Source: Acidobacteriota bacterium (GTDB lineage: Bacteria > Acidobacteriota > UBA890 > WLXD01). From it: a stretch of 64,000 nt of DNA. Both the position numbers and the translations under genes were made by a program. The stretch lies in contig WLXD01000001.1 of NCBI GenBank assembly GCA_012103255.1, positions 372,001-436,000 on the forward strand, written 5' to 3'. Shown in pieces: positions 9,399 through 18,405 of this stretch (its first letter is position 1; every line of letters starts with the position of its first letter). The notes under the pieces were generated by a model. That model was not told the DNA's origin, made no database searches, and saw only the letters and a program-made list of their open reading frames with translations.

Positions 9399-10398
9399 CG
9401 CGACTCTCCTCGCGCACGAGAACACCGGGCAGTCCCGCAACGCCGTCAGTACACAGGTCGTCGCCGTCGCGGCGACGCAACCGATAGAGCTGCTCTTCCA
9501 TCAGCTTGCGATTCGCAGCCATGAGGTCGGCTACGAGTCCGAGGCTCAAGAACTGGAAGCCGACGATTGCCAGGATGGCAGCAAGGATCAGAGACTGGAT
9601 GTTCCCGGTACCAGCCGAAGGGCCGAAGTAGAACGACAGGAACCGGATGCCCAGTGCGGCGGCGGTGAGCAAGAAGGCTCCGCCAACGTAGAAAAACACC
9701 TTCATCGGCTCGTACATGGCATAGGCCCGAGCCATCGTGCCGCCGGCGTTCTTCAGATAGTGGAATGTCGTTGGCGCCAGGCGAGACTTCCGCGGGGTGT
9801 GCCGTGCCTGGATCGGGACATCGACAATGCGTAAACGTCGACTCCCGGCCTGGATGAGTGTTTCCAACGTGTACGTGAAGTCATTGGCCACGTTGATGCG
9901 CAGTGCGGCTTCGCGCGTGTAGGCGCGGAAACCGCTGGTGGAGTCCGCGACCGTCGTGCCAGAGAGCTGCCGCATCAACCAGGAACCGAGACGCTGCAGG
10001 AGTCGCTTGGCCGGCGAGAAGTGGGCAAGTGTCCCGGGATCGCGGTCGCCGACGACCATGTCTGCCCGGCCCTCGAGGATCGGTGCGACGAGACCTGGAA
10101 TCTCGCTGCCATCGTACTGATTGTCTCCGTCGGTGTTGACGATCACGTCGGCACCGGCGCGAATCGCAGCATCGATTCCTGCCTTGAAGACCCTGGCCAG
10201 GCCCTGGCGGCGAGGAAACTGCAGAACGGCATCGGCGCCATGCGCCAGCGCGACGTCGACTGTCTGGTCGTCCGACCCGTCGTCTAGGACGAGAATCTCG
10301 ACGCGATCAACACCCGCGACCTGCCGCGGTATCGCGGCAAGGGTGGCCGCCAGGTGGTCGGCTTCGTTGTGACAGGGAATCTGGACGATCAGCTTCAT
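9391..10398 (-). CDS. Family 2 glycosyltransferase with two C-terminal membrane helices
   Basis: The 335-residue protein starts at ATG 10398 and reads MKLIVQIPCHNEA. The GT-A motifs are LDDGSDDQT (around 38-46) and NTDGDNQYDG (88-97), the latter holding the metal-binding acidic residues. A segment with HTPRKSRL follows, and two C-terminal hydrophobic helices are separated by a short loop. It resembles a paralogue of the next GT2 gene, and the two overlap by 8 bases, so a duplication or a paired function is possible. Substrate unknown. Confidence 0.85.
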   Translation of the reverse strand: MKLIVQIPCHNEADHLAATLAAIPRQVAGVDRVEILVLDDGSDDQTVDVALAHGADAVLQFPRRQGLARVFKAGIDAAIRAGADVIVNTDGDNQYDGSEIPGLVAPILEGRADMVVGDRDPGTLAHFSPAKRLLQRLGSWLMRQLSGTTVADSTSGFRAYTREAALRINVANDFTYTLETLIQAGSRRLRIVDVPIQARHTPRKSRLAPTTFHYLKNAGGTMARAYAMYEPMKVFFYVGGAFLLTAAALGIRFLSFYFGPSAGTGNIQSLILAAILAIVGFQFLSLGLVADLMAANRKLMEEQLYRLRRRDGDDLCTDGVAGLPGVLVREESRDA

Positions 10399-10410
10399 GC
10401 CGGCCCGATT

Positions 10411-13008
10411 CTATCCCTCGTCCAGGGCGTCCGTCCTCGCCCAGAACACCTTGTCAACGCGGATTCCCAAGGAGCGCGAGTCGACCTGGTCCGGATCGAG
10501 GTCCCGCAGGCTGACGGTAGGCGCCTCAACACGAAGCCGTCCGACGCCGTCTGCCGGACGGCTCCACTCCGGCGGAATGGCGAATCGCACGTCGGCCCAG
10601 CGCGCTGGTACAGCCGCCTTTCCCAGGTATACGTCGTCCAGCCAGACGTCGACCTCCTGAGGCGGCTGGTACTCGTTCTCGACGATACGCAAGATCACGC
10701 TATCGGCGTCCGTCGGGATACCGGCGAGTAGGAAGCTGGAACTGCCGGACGTCCAGCGGAAATTGTGCTCGGCGGCGTATTCGGGCTGATGCAGCGTGCT
10801 GCCGATCAGGTACGGCTCGTCCCATAGCCCCACGTCGAGCTCGCCCAGAGTGACTCCGTCGGCCTCGCGGATCGGAAGCTCCGCGAGCCCCGCCCCCGGT
10901 AGCAAACGGTAGATGCGCGCTCGGAAACGCATGGGAACCGTCGCTGAGGGCAATCGGATGCGGCGGCCCTGGTCAACTTCGTCGTACACGTAGAATTCCT
11001 CGAGCGAGCCGGTGTCCCACTCGAACATCTCAACGCGCTCGGCACCCAGGTCACCGAGGCCATCGAAGTAGCCCGTCGTCACAAGGTAGGTGTCGCCGTC
11101 TACCCGGCTCCTCTCGCGCGCGATCGTGCTCAGCAAATCGGAATCGATCGTTGGGCCTGGCAAGCGATAGATCGTCGGCCCGTTCACGAGACCCAGCGCG
11201 GCCTCGAATCTCTCGAGCCCTCGCCGGGTCCGCGCTTCGAATAGCACCACATCCTCGGGCCCGAAGAGCTCCGCCAGGCCGCGTGCGGCCTCGGTGGCGC
11301 CCGAGAGCTCGACATGCCTCTTGACGTCCGCTCCTACCGTCGCGTGGTGCCAGACTGCTGGGGCTATGAGCAGTGCGCTCGTCAGCGCGACCGGAACTCG
11401 CCACGCGGCGAGGCGCCGTGCCGTCCAGCCGACGGCAAGCAGCGCCAGAACGTAGTGCACCGGTATCACGATCGGGACGTACCGCCGCAGCGACCACATC
11501 GGCCGCGGGATGATGTTGCGTTCGTACAGGATCAAAGCAGCCAGAACGATCAACAGGAACGCTGCCGCTTCGATTCCGCGGCGGTCGTGTCGATTCGTGA
11601 TGACCAAGGCAGCTCCGACAGCCGCGAGGAACACGAACCAGGGCGATATGCTGAGCCCGAGTTCAACATGATTCGCCATGTTCCAGCTGTCCGTGCCGCG
11701 ATCGACCACATACTGATAGGGGCGCCACCAGTAACCCGCGGCCGTGAGCGCCAGGACGCCGATAGCGGCCATCCACCGCGCCATGCGCCCAGAAACCGTT
11801 TCGCCGGCCAGGAAGGCACGCAGCTGCTCGGCGTTGCTGCGCAGCAGGCGACGCACTGCCATCGCCGTCAAGATCCCTGCGAGCGTTGCTCCCGCAGCGC
11901 CTCCAAGGAAGACCGGAGCGGTCAATCCGTACTGCAGCAGAAGGTCCGAGTAATAGGGCCATAGCCAACCCGTGGCGTGCAGCAGTTGGTGGGCACTCAG
12001 CGCGCTGATCGGAAGCCAGAGAAAGATCAAGTCTCGTACGGTGAACCGCCGCGTCACGATGTCCAGAAAGAAGAGCGCGGCCAACGGAAACAAGACAACG
12101 AGCAGCTCGGCCTTCGCCAGCGGGCATAGTCCGAAACACAGACCTGCAACGAGTGCGTCGACACGCCGTCCCTTCTGCCGATAGCGCAGCAGACCCAGGG
12201 ACCCCGCACATACGGCCACGACGGCCGCGCTCTCCGCAGCACTGAACCGAGCGAACCACCCGGGCACGACCCCCGCCACGAACAGCGGCCCCGCGGCGAG
12301 CCCGATCCGGCCCGCGAACGCTGCGCCAAGGAGGCTGAGCAGGCAACCTCCGATGAGCATGAGGATGGAGGCCACGGCACGGCCTCCGGTAGCGCCTGCA
12401 ATCCAGTGTCCGACGGCGACCCACACCGGGTATACCGGTGATGCCTGGGGAACCACGCGACCGGAATCACGATCCTCAAGGTAGAAGCCGAGATAGCGGG
12501 AGGAGTCATAAGCGCGGTCGGAGCCGGCCTGGGGGAAGAGCTCCAGGCGGGTCGAAGGACTCAACCGCAGGACGGTGTCATCGTTCCACGTGAGGCTGCC
12601 CCGATCGGCGAGCGAACGTCCCGTATGAAAGTACGTCCCCGGATCGCGCGCTTCGAGCTGAACGTCGAAGGCCGGAAAGAAGGCAGCAATCCCGATCGCT
12701 ACTGTCAGTCCCAACGCCAGCACCACGACGGGCTCGGCCCGATACGAACCGGGCCCTGATGAAGGTCGCGCCCACCAAACCGCGGCCAGCAAGGTCATCG
12801 GGGGCCCGACGAAGACCAAGGGCCTGAACTCACCTGATTCAGCCAGCAAGACGCCCCACCAACTGAGCAGCACCCAGCCGACTACGAGCGCCAGCATCGA
12901 ATCTTCGACGCTCCGGCTGCGGCTGGCGAGCAGCCTCCGTATCCCTTCGCCGAGCCCCAAACAAGTCAGCGCCAGGACGAAGACCAGGACGACGCCCAGC
13001 GGGGTCAC
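10411..13008 (-). CDS. Large polytopic membrane protein with C-terminal soluble domain, possible GT-C glycosyltransferase
   Basis: I choose GTG 13008, which overlaps the upstream stop as GTGA (13005-13008), giving 865 residues. The first half has roughly a dozen hydrophobic segments. An acidic DPG in EARDPGTYFHTG (near residue 122) lies just after an early membrane helix, the place of the catalytic Asp in GT-C transferases. The last third is soluble, with beta-rich segments and a terminal region that could be a carbohydrate-binding sandwich. I do not recognise a named family. Its place between glycosyltransferases suggests extracytoplasmic sugar transfer or polymer modification. Confidence 0.6.
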   Translation of the reverse strand: MTPLGVVLVFVLALTCLGLGEGIRRLLASRSRSVEDSMLALVVGWVLLSWWGVLLAESGEFRPLVFVGPPMTLLAAVWWARPSSGPGSYRAEPVVVLALGLTVAIGIAAFFPAFDVQLEARDPGTYFHTGRSLADRGSLTWNDDTVLRLSPSTRLELFPQAGSDRAYDSSRYLGFYLEDRDSGRVVPQASPVYPVWVAVGHWIAGATGGRAVASILMLIGGCLLSLLGAAFAGRIGLAAGPLFVAGVVPGWFARFSAAESAAVVAVCAGSLGLLRYRQKGRRVDALVAGLCFGLCPLAKAELLVVLFPLAALFFLDIVTRRFTVRDLIFLWLPISALSAHQLLHATGWLWPYYSDLLLQYGLTAPVFLGGAAGATLAGILTAMAVRRLLRSNAEQLRAFLAGETVSGRMARWMAAIGVLALTAAGYWWRPYQYVVDRGTDSWNMANHVELGLSISPWFVFLAAVGAALVITNRHDRRGIEAAAFLLIVLAALILYERNIIPRPMWSLRRYVPIVIPVHYVLALLAVGWTARRLAAWRVPVALTSALLIAPAVWHHATVGADVKRHVELSGATEAARGLAELFGPEDVVLFEARTRRGLERFEAALGLVNGPTIYRLPGPTIDSDLLSTIARERSRVDGDTYLVTTGYFDGLGDLGAERVEMFEWDTGSLEEFYVYDEVDQGRRIRLPSATVPMRFRARIYRLLPGAGLAELPIREADGVTLGELDVGLWDEPYLIGSTLHQPEYAAEHNFRWTSGSSSFLLAGIPTDADSVILRIVENEYQPPQEVDVWLDDVYLGKAAVPARWADVRFAIPPEWSRPADGVGRLRVEAPTVSLRDLDPDQVDSRSLGIRVDKVFWARTDALDEG

Positions 13009-14309
13009 GTGACTTGCCAGGCACGAGGACCGGTCGGATCGACACACACGCCGTCGATGGCGTTCGTCACAAGGTCGCGCGTGGACGCGCTCGCGTTGTG
13101 CGGCACGCAGTAGTCCCGCATCAGCGTGCGTGCCAGGTCGTGCGCTCGCGGCGCCTCGCGGCGCACCTCAAACTCGTGCGACGCAGCGTGTTGCCGAAGC
13201 TCGCCGAGCAACGCCGCGGCAGTTTCCTGGGGAGTGACCTCGCCCGCGTGCGCGGACGCTACGCGGCTGATCCCGTGGCAGAGCTCTGGATCATCGACGA
13301 GCGCCAGGAGCGTCTCCCGCAGTCCAGGTTCGCGCTCGCGTCCCGGGTCCACGATCACGACACCGCCCTGCGTCAATGCTTCCCAGGCTGGGGCGCGCAT
13401 GACCACGGCGATCTGTCCGGCCGCCATCGCGCGACGAACAAGCCCTCGGTCGTTCAACGTCGGGTCGCCCGTCGTTGCGATGACCACCTCTGCCGAGTCG
13501 GCCACCTCTCCACGCCATTCAACGCCGTCCTCGATCACCCAGTCGATCTGATCGTCTACGCCGAGCTCAGCAGCCGGGCCGCGCACGCCCGCCTCGAACC
13601 ACTTAATCAAGTGGTAGCGAACCGTGACCTCGGGGCGCGCCTTCAGAAGTGCCCGGAGGCTACGCAACTCCGGCGCTGGCCACGAAAGGTTCGGGGCAAC
13701 CACAGCCACTGTCCGAACGTTGTCGAAATCTCGCCGTTGACGTTCGAGCGCCGCGATGCGAGCGGGTAGTTGAACGATCGGCGGTTCGCCGGTCAGCACG
13801 TCAGCGACGTCGCGCGCCGCCGCGATGAACCGGTTGTCGGCGAGGAGGTGCGGCAAGGGATCCGTCGTCCGGAATACGGCCCGTGTCCCCCAGCCAGCTG
13901 CGATCGCCGCCGCCGTGCGCGGGCCCGCGGGATGACGCGCCAGCTGCACTTTGCCGTAGGCGTCCCAACGCCCGTGCGGCGCCATCCCGCCAACCAGGAC
14001 GTGGTGGGACATCGTGTCGATGAGCCAAAGCACCGACGGGCATCGACGCGCCAGCAAGTAGCCCACTTCATAGGGACGGAAGTCGCGGCCAACGATATGT
14101 AGCGCCGCGTCGAACCGACGGGTCGCGTGGCGCTCTGGCAGGCGGAGGTAGTGGTACCCAGGCCCCGGGAGGTCGCCCTCCATGAGCCGAGTCGACTCGG
14201 CAAAGAACTCGAGGTCAGCGGACTCTGCAAGCGCTGCCGCTGCCGCCTCGATCTGGGCGCGCTCGATCGCTGTGGCCGGAAGACTTGGAAGGCCTACCGC
14301 GAGACGCAC
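13005..14309 (-). CDS. Diverged glycosyltransferase-like protein
   Basis: The 434-residue protein starts at GTG 14309, 4 bases from the upstream gene. The middle (about residues 190-340) follows the order of a GT4 donor domain: a VAVVAPNLSWPAPELRSL start, a distance-keeping segment and a GGVVIVDPG loop where the ribose-contact region would be. The E-x7-E motif is not evident. The first half has no clear acceptor-domain glycine loop. It may be an inactive or highly diverged GT-B protein. The GTGA overlap with the large membrane protein gene suggests coupled synthesis. Confidence 0.6.
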   Translation of the reverse strand: MRLAVGLPSLPATAIERAQIEAAAAALAESADLEFFAESTRLMEGDLPGPGYHYLRLPERHATRRFDAALHIVGRDFRPYEVGYLLARRCPSVLWLIDTMSHHVLVGGMAPHGRWDAYGKVQLARHPAGPRTAAAIAAGWGTRAVFRTTDPLPHLLADNRFIAAARDVADVLTGEPPIVQLPARIAALERQRRDFDNVRTVAVVAPNLSWPAPELRSLRALLKARPEVTVRYHLIKWFEAGVRGPAAELGVDDQIDWVIEDGVEWRGEVADSAEVVIATTGDPTLNDRGLVRRAMAAGQIAVVMRAPAWEALTQGGVVIVDPGREREPGLRETLLALVDDPELCHGISRVASAHAGEVTPQETAAALLGELRQHAASHEFEVRREAPRAHDLARTLMRDYCVPHNASASTRDLVTNAIDGVCVDPTGPRAWQVT

Positions 14310-14313
14310 CCGA

Positions 14314-15369
14314 TCAGTCCAGAGTCGCGGTGAGCGCCGCGAGTGCCTTGTCCCACGACACCCGATCGCACACCCGCTCGCGGCCGGCCAGGCCCATTCG
14401 TTCGCAGCCCGCCCGATCGTTGAACAAGTCGTCGATGCGGCCTGCCAAAGCCGCTGGGTCTGGCGCGACGACGAAACCCGTCACCTCGTCTTCCACCCAC
14501 TCGAGCACGCCGCCGGCGTCCGTGGTGGTGACCACTGGCTTCCCGGCAAAGAACGCTTCGAGCGTGGTGAAGCCGTAGTCCTCGTCGTGCGGCGTGAGCA
14601 CCATTCCCAGGCAGCCCGCCATCAGTTCGAGCACGTCTTCGTCAGACACGAAACCAAGGAACTCCACCCGATCGCTGACGCCCAGGCGTTCCGCCAGTTC
14701 CTTCAGCGCATCCGCGGCCGGCCCGCGGCCCGCAATCTTCAACGTCACGGCCGAACTCGTGGCGGCCAGTGCTTCGATCGTCATGTCGAGACGCTTGATC
14801 GGGTCGAGACGGCCAACGAAGAAGAGATAGTCCCCGTGCGGTCCGCTGCGCAGTTGGTCATGAAGTGGAGGGGGCGCGTAGAGGGGCGTCGCCGGGATGC
14901 CGCAGTATTGCTCCATGCGGCGCGCCGTGTTGCCGCTATTGGTGAACAGCGCCCGGCATTCGAGCAGCGCCTCCATGTCCAACTCGACGAGAGCTTCTCG
15001 GAGCGCAATCTGGTCGTCGGCGAGGCCGAAGTTGCCGAATCCGGTGGGGTGAAGGTCGTAGACCTCGCGTTGCTGATGAAACACCCACGCGATCTTGTTC
15101 GGGTGTCGCGCCAGGTACGACGGGTACTTGGTCGCGATCACGAGATCCACAGCCCCTGGAGCGGCTTCCTCGAAGTTGGCCAGACGCCAGGCCAACGCCT
15201 GGTTCATCGAATCTACTTCTCCGGTCCACGTATACGGCAGCGTGACAAGGTCGACCTCGTGGCCAGCTTTGCGCAACGCGGTCACGGTGAGCTCGGCGTG
15301 AAGTTCGGCGCCGCCGCGCAGAAATGGCACCTGAGGTGCCGCTACCACGACCCGATAACTACGACTCAT
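14314..15369 (-). CDS. Family 4 glycosyltransferase (GT-B fold)
   Basis: Start at ATG 15369, in ATGA overlap with the methyltransferase stop (15366-15369), gives 351 residues. The acceptor loop FLRGGAE is at 16-22. In the donor domain, GRLDPIKRLD (186-195), IAGRGP and the acidic pair E263 and E271 in EDYGFTTLE are all present, as is a GGVLEWV loop. It is a complete, probably active retaining transferase. The tight coupling with the coiled-coil methyltransferase may mean that the two act near the same chain end; this is inference. Confidence 0.88.
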   Translation of the reverse strand: MSRSYRVVVAAPQVPFLRGGAELHAELTVTALRKAGHEVDLVTLPYTWTGEVDSMNQALAWRLANFEEAAPGAVDLVIATKYPSYLARHPNKIAWVFHQQREVYDLHPTGFGNFGLADDQIALREALVELDMEALLECRALFTNSGNTARRMEQYCGIPATPLYAPPPLHDQLRSGPHGDYLFFVGRLDPIKRLDMTIEALAATSSAVTLKIAGRGPAADALKELAERLGVSDRVEFLGFVSDEDVLELMAGCLGMVLTPHDEDYGFTTLEAFFAGKPVVTTTDAGGVLEWVEDEVTGFVVAPDPAALAGRIDDLFNDRAGCERMGLAGRERVCDRVSWDKALAALTATLD

Positions 15370-16913
15370 CGGGCGCGGCGCGTTGCCACGAGCGCGTACT
15401 CCTGTGGCTGACAACAGAGGTCGTCGAGCCGCGAGAGTCGCTCGTTGACGGCCTCGATCGCCGCGGCCAGCCGACGATCATCACCGGCGAGCGCCCCGTC
15501 AACCTGCTCGGGTCGCGCGGTGTCCGGAACGGCTGCTTGATAGTGAACGTCGACCGTCTCGAAGCCCGCGCGACCGGCAAAGAATGAGAGGAGGCCGGCG
15601 TGCACGGGTCGCACGTGGGTTGGGTCCAATACGTAGGCGCGCAGAATTGCGAACATGCTCTCCGGATTGATCGTCTCGACGAGAATCCGGCCGCCCGGCA
15701 TGAGTTTGGCCACCGCGAGCCGGAACAGTCGGGCCCAGTCGGGCGGCGGCAAGTGCTCGATGACCTGCGCGAGAAAGATGCCGCCGAGCGACTCATCGTC
15801 ACGAGCCTCGAGCCACTCGAACAGATCCGCGTGTTCCGCGGTGTAGCCGGCAGCGCGGCAGGCATCCACGTCGGCCTCGTTGATTTCGACACCGACAGCG
15901 TCCACGTCAGCCGCCGAGAGCAATTCGAGGAACTCGCCGCGACCACAGCCGAGGTCCGCAACGAGGCCGGGCGCGTCGGCAAACCGTTCGACGTGAGACT
16001 GCAGTCGGCGCGTGATCTCCTGCTCGTCGCCGCGGAACGTGTCCTGGTGTGCGCGATAGTCCTGGTCGGACATCCATTCGCGTAGCTGGCGCCAGAGAGG
16101 TTGGTCGAAGGGTTGGTGCTCCTCCTTCCCTGCCTCGGCGCCGCCCTCCGGGACCGCTTCGAGCGCACGTGCCAACGCCGTACGCGTCTCGAGAAGCTCG
16201 CTCTTTTCGGGGAGGTCCCCAATGCGATCGAGGCGCTCGGCCAGGTGTGCGAGCGCAGCGTCCTTTTCGTCGAAACGAGTGTCCATCGCCTGGGCGCGTT
16301 GCACGAACCGTACGTCGAAGTCATGCAACGACCGGTGCACTTCCTGCCAGGCCTCTGTGATGCGACCTCGTACTGCCCAGAGTTCCTCCTCCAATGCGTC
16401 GAACAACACGACGTGTCGCTGGCGCAACGTCTCGTCGTACTCGGCCAGGGCCGTATCGAGACGGCTCTCGATTTCGCGCGGCTGCGCGACGCGTTCACAC
16501 AGCGCCGCGTAGACAGCCGCGAGACGTTGCTCCACCAGAACACCATGCGCGTTCAGATGCCGGATGATCTCGGCGTTGAATTTCTCCTGGCGCGCCAGGT
16601 ACGGATCGAGAATCGGCTGCACGAACGGCCGCGCGGCGCGGCGCAAGAGCGAGAGAAGCGGGCCGATCAGCGGAACGTCTGAGCGAATTTCCGTTGGCGC
16701 CGTGATCACCGCGAGCTCGTTCGCGGCCTCGAGGTGCGGCGTCGTATGCAGTGCCGGCTCACCGGGAACCGGGGGCAACTCGTAGTCGTCGAGCGCAGCG
16801 GGACCCGTTGTTCGCGCGCCGTCCGCGAGGTGCGGTGGCGCCTCGACTTCGAGTTCCGCACGAATGCGCTCGCGCAGTTCGGCTAGTCGTTGGGCGACTT
16901 CGTTCTGGTCCAT
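15366..16913 (-). CDS. SAM-dependent methyltransferase with long N-terminal coiled coil, possible chain-capping enzyme
   Basis: The likely start is ATG 16913 (515 residues); a TTG two codons upstream is possible. Residues 1-100 are a variable, partly disordered region. About 110-255 is rich in charged heptads and should form a coiled coil. The C-terminal class I methyltransferase has the SAM motif DLGCGRGE at 320-327, an acidic end of strand 2 (VGVEINEAD) and an AQVIEHLPPPDW motif IV. The family resembles methyltransferases of O-antigen loci. In E. coli O9a, WbdD couples a terminal methyltransferase to a coiled coil that measures chain length, but there the coil follows the catalytic domains; here it precedes them. 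Confidence 0.82.
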   Translation of the reverse strand: MDQNEVAQRLAELRERIRAELEVEAPPHLADGARTTGPAALDDYELPPVPGEPALHTTPHLEAANELAVITAPTEIRSDVPLIGPLLSLLRRAARPFVQPILDPYLARQEKFNAEIIRHLNAHGVLVEQRLAAVYAALCERVAQPREIESRLDTALAEYDETLRQRHVVLFDALEEELWAVRGRITEAWQEVHRSLHDFDVRFVQRAQAMDTRFDEKDAALAHLAERLDRIGDLPEKSELLETRTALARALEAVPEGGAEAGKEEHQPFDQPLWRQLREWMSDQDYRAHQDTFRGDEQEITRRLQSHVERFADAPGLVADLGCGRGEFLELLSAADVDAVGVEINEADVDACRAAGYTAEHADLFEWLEARDDESLGGIFLAQVIEHLPPPDWARLFRLAVAKLMPGGRILVETINPESMFAILRAYVLDPTHVRPVHAGLLSFFAGRAGFETVDVHYQAAVPDTARPEQVDGALAGDDRRLAAAIEAVNERLSRLDDLCCQPQEYALVATRRAR

Positions 16914-16951
16914 GTCCAACTCACCCGATGCGCCCTGACCTGTGCCTTCGG

Positions 16952-18253
16952 TCAGCGGCCCACCGAAGTGTAGTGGAAGTCCTGATCGCGCATGCGGTCG
17001 GGGCTATACACATTGCGGAGATCCACGATCGCCGGGCGTTTCATGATTTCCCGAAGCCGGGCGAAATCGAGGTTGCGGAACTGGTTCCACTCGGTCGCGA
17101 TAACTAGCACGTCCGCATCGGCCGCCGCAGAATAGGTATCTTCCGCATACGTGATCCTGTCGCCCAGGAGGTCGCGGCCCGTTTCCATCGCCGCCGGATC
17201 GAACGCACTCACTGTGGCGCCCGCATCGAGAACTCGTTCGATGATTTCGATCGCCGGACTCTCCCGCACGTCATCGGTATTGGGCTTGAAGGCGAGACCG
17301 AGAAACCCGATTCGCTTGCCTTCGAGGCCATCCGCTGCCGCGCGAATCTTGTCGGTCATGATGTCGCGCTGCCGCTCGTTGGCCTCCAGCGCCGCGCGGC
17401 CCACGAGAAACTCGTAGCCGTTGCGCTCACCGGTCGAAACGAGCGAGGCCACATCTTTGGGGAAGCACGAACCACCGAAGCCTGGTCCCGGGTGCAGGAA
17501 TTTCGGCGAGATGCGGCCGTCGAGGCCCATCGACTTCGCCACGACATGAACGTCGGCGTCGACACGCTCGCAGATGTTCGCGACCTCGTTGATGAACGTG
17601 ATCTTTACCGCCAGGAAGGCGTTCGACGCGTACTTGATCATTTCGGCGCTGGCGACCGACGTGATCACGAAAGGCGTCTCGATCAGGTAGAGCGGTCGAT
17701 AGAGCGCCTTCATCAGGTCGACGGCGCGCGCCGAATCCGCGCCCACGACGATGCGGTCGGGGCGCATGAAGTCGTCAACAGCAGAGCCCTCGCGAAGGAA
17801 TTCCGGATTGCTGACGACGTCGAACTCTGCGTCGGGGCCGGCCTCTTCGATGAGAAGCTCGCGGATACGGGCGCCGGTCTGTGGAGGCACCGTGCTCTTC
17901 GTCGCAATGACCTTGTAGCCGTTCAGGTTGCGACCGATGTCGCGAGCCACCGCCTCGATGTAGGACAGATCCGTTGCCCCGTCCTCGCGCGCCGGCGTAC
18001 CAACCGCAATGAAGACAGCATCCGCTTCCTGGATCGCCGTTCCAACCTCGGTCGAGAACGTCAGCCGTCCGGCGGCCACGTTCTGCTCGATCTTCTCGGA
18101 GAGACCCGGCTCGTAGAACGGGACTTCGCCGCCTTCGAGCATCGCGATCTTGTCTGCGTTGATATCAGCGCAGGTGACGTCGAGACCAAAGTCCGCGAAG
18201 CAAGTGCCGGTTACGAGGCCCACGTAGCCGGTGCCGATCATCGTGACTTTCAT
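16952..18253 (-). CDS. ugd: UDP-glucose 6-dehydrogenase
   Basis: The enzyme oxidises UDP-glucose to UDP-glucuronate with NAD, supplying an acidic sugar donor for the surrounding glycosyltransferases. The start is ATG 18253 with an AAGGA ribosome site 7 bases before it. A longer open frame to 18370 adds a non-family leader. The 433-residue protein has the Rossmann motif GTGYVG at 7-12, SNPEFLREG at 148-156 and the catalytic cysteine C263 in GFGGSCFPKD (258-267), followed by the C-terminal NAD-type domain. A 152-base gap precedes it; GATAAT on the minus strand at 18388-18393 may be a -10 box for an internal promoter, but I see no good -35. Confidence 0.95.
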   Translation of the reverse strand: MKVTMIGTGYVGLVTGTCFADFGLDVTCADINADKIAMLEGGEVPFYEPGLSEKIEQNVAAGRLTFSTEVGTAIQEADAVFIAVGTPAREDGATDLSYIEAVARDIGRNLNGYKVIATKSTVPPQTGARIRELLIEEAGPDAEFDVVSNPEFLREGSAVDDFMRPDRIVVGADSARAVDLMKALYRPLYLIETPFVITSVASAEMIKYASNAFLAVKITFINEVANICERVDADVHVVAKSMGLDGRISPKFLHPGPGFGGSCFPKDVASLVSTGERNGYEFLVGRAALEANERQRDIMTDKIRAAADGLEGKRIGFLGLAFKPNTDDVRESPAIEIIERVLDAGATVSAFDPAAMETGRDLLGDRITYAEDTYSAAADADVLVIATEWNQFRNLDFARLREIMKRPAIVDLRNVYSPDRMRDQDFHYTSVGR

Positions 18254-18405
18254 GGCAATCCTTGTGCGTCCGCGTTTCTTGTTGAGCCGCAAGGCGAAGC
18301 CGGACCCGCTGGGTCGAGGGACGGCCGGTACGGGAGGCGCGAGCGGCCTGACTCCATCCAGCACAGCCACTCCGATTCGACCGCAAGATTATCGTAATCG
18401 CCCCG

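Noticed and set aside
12578-12593. parS-like GTTCCACGTG inside the large membrane protein gene
   Set aside because: Only 11 of 16 positions match and only one half-site is intact; it lies in coding sequence far from the parS cluster.
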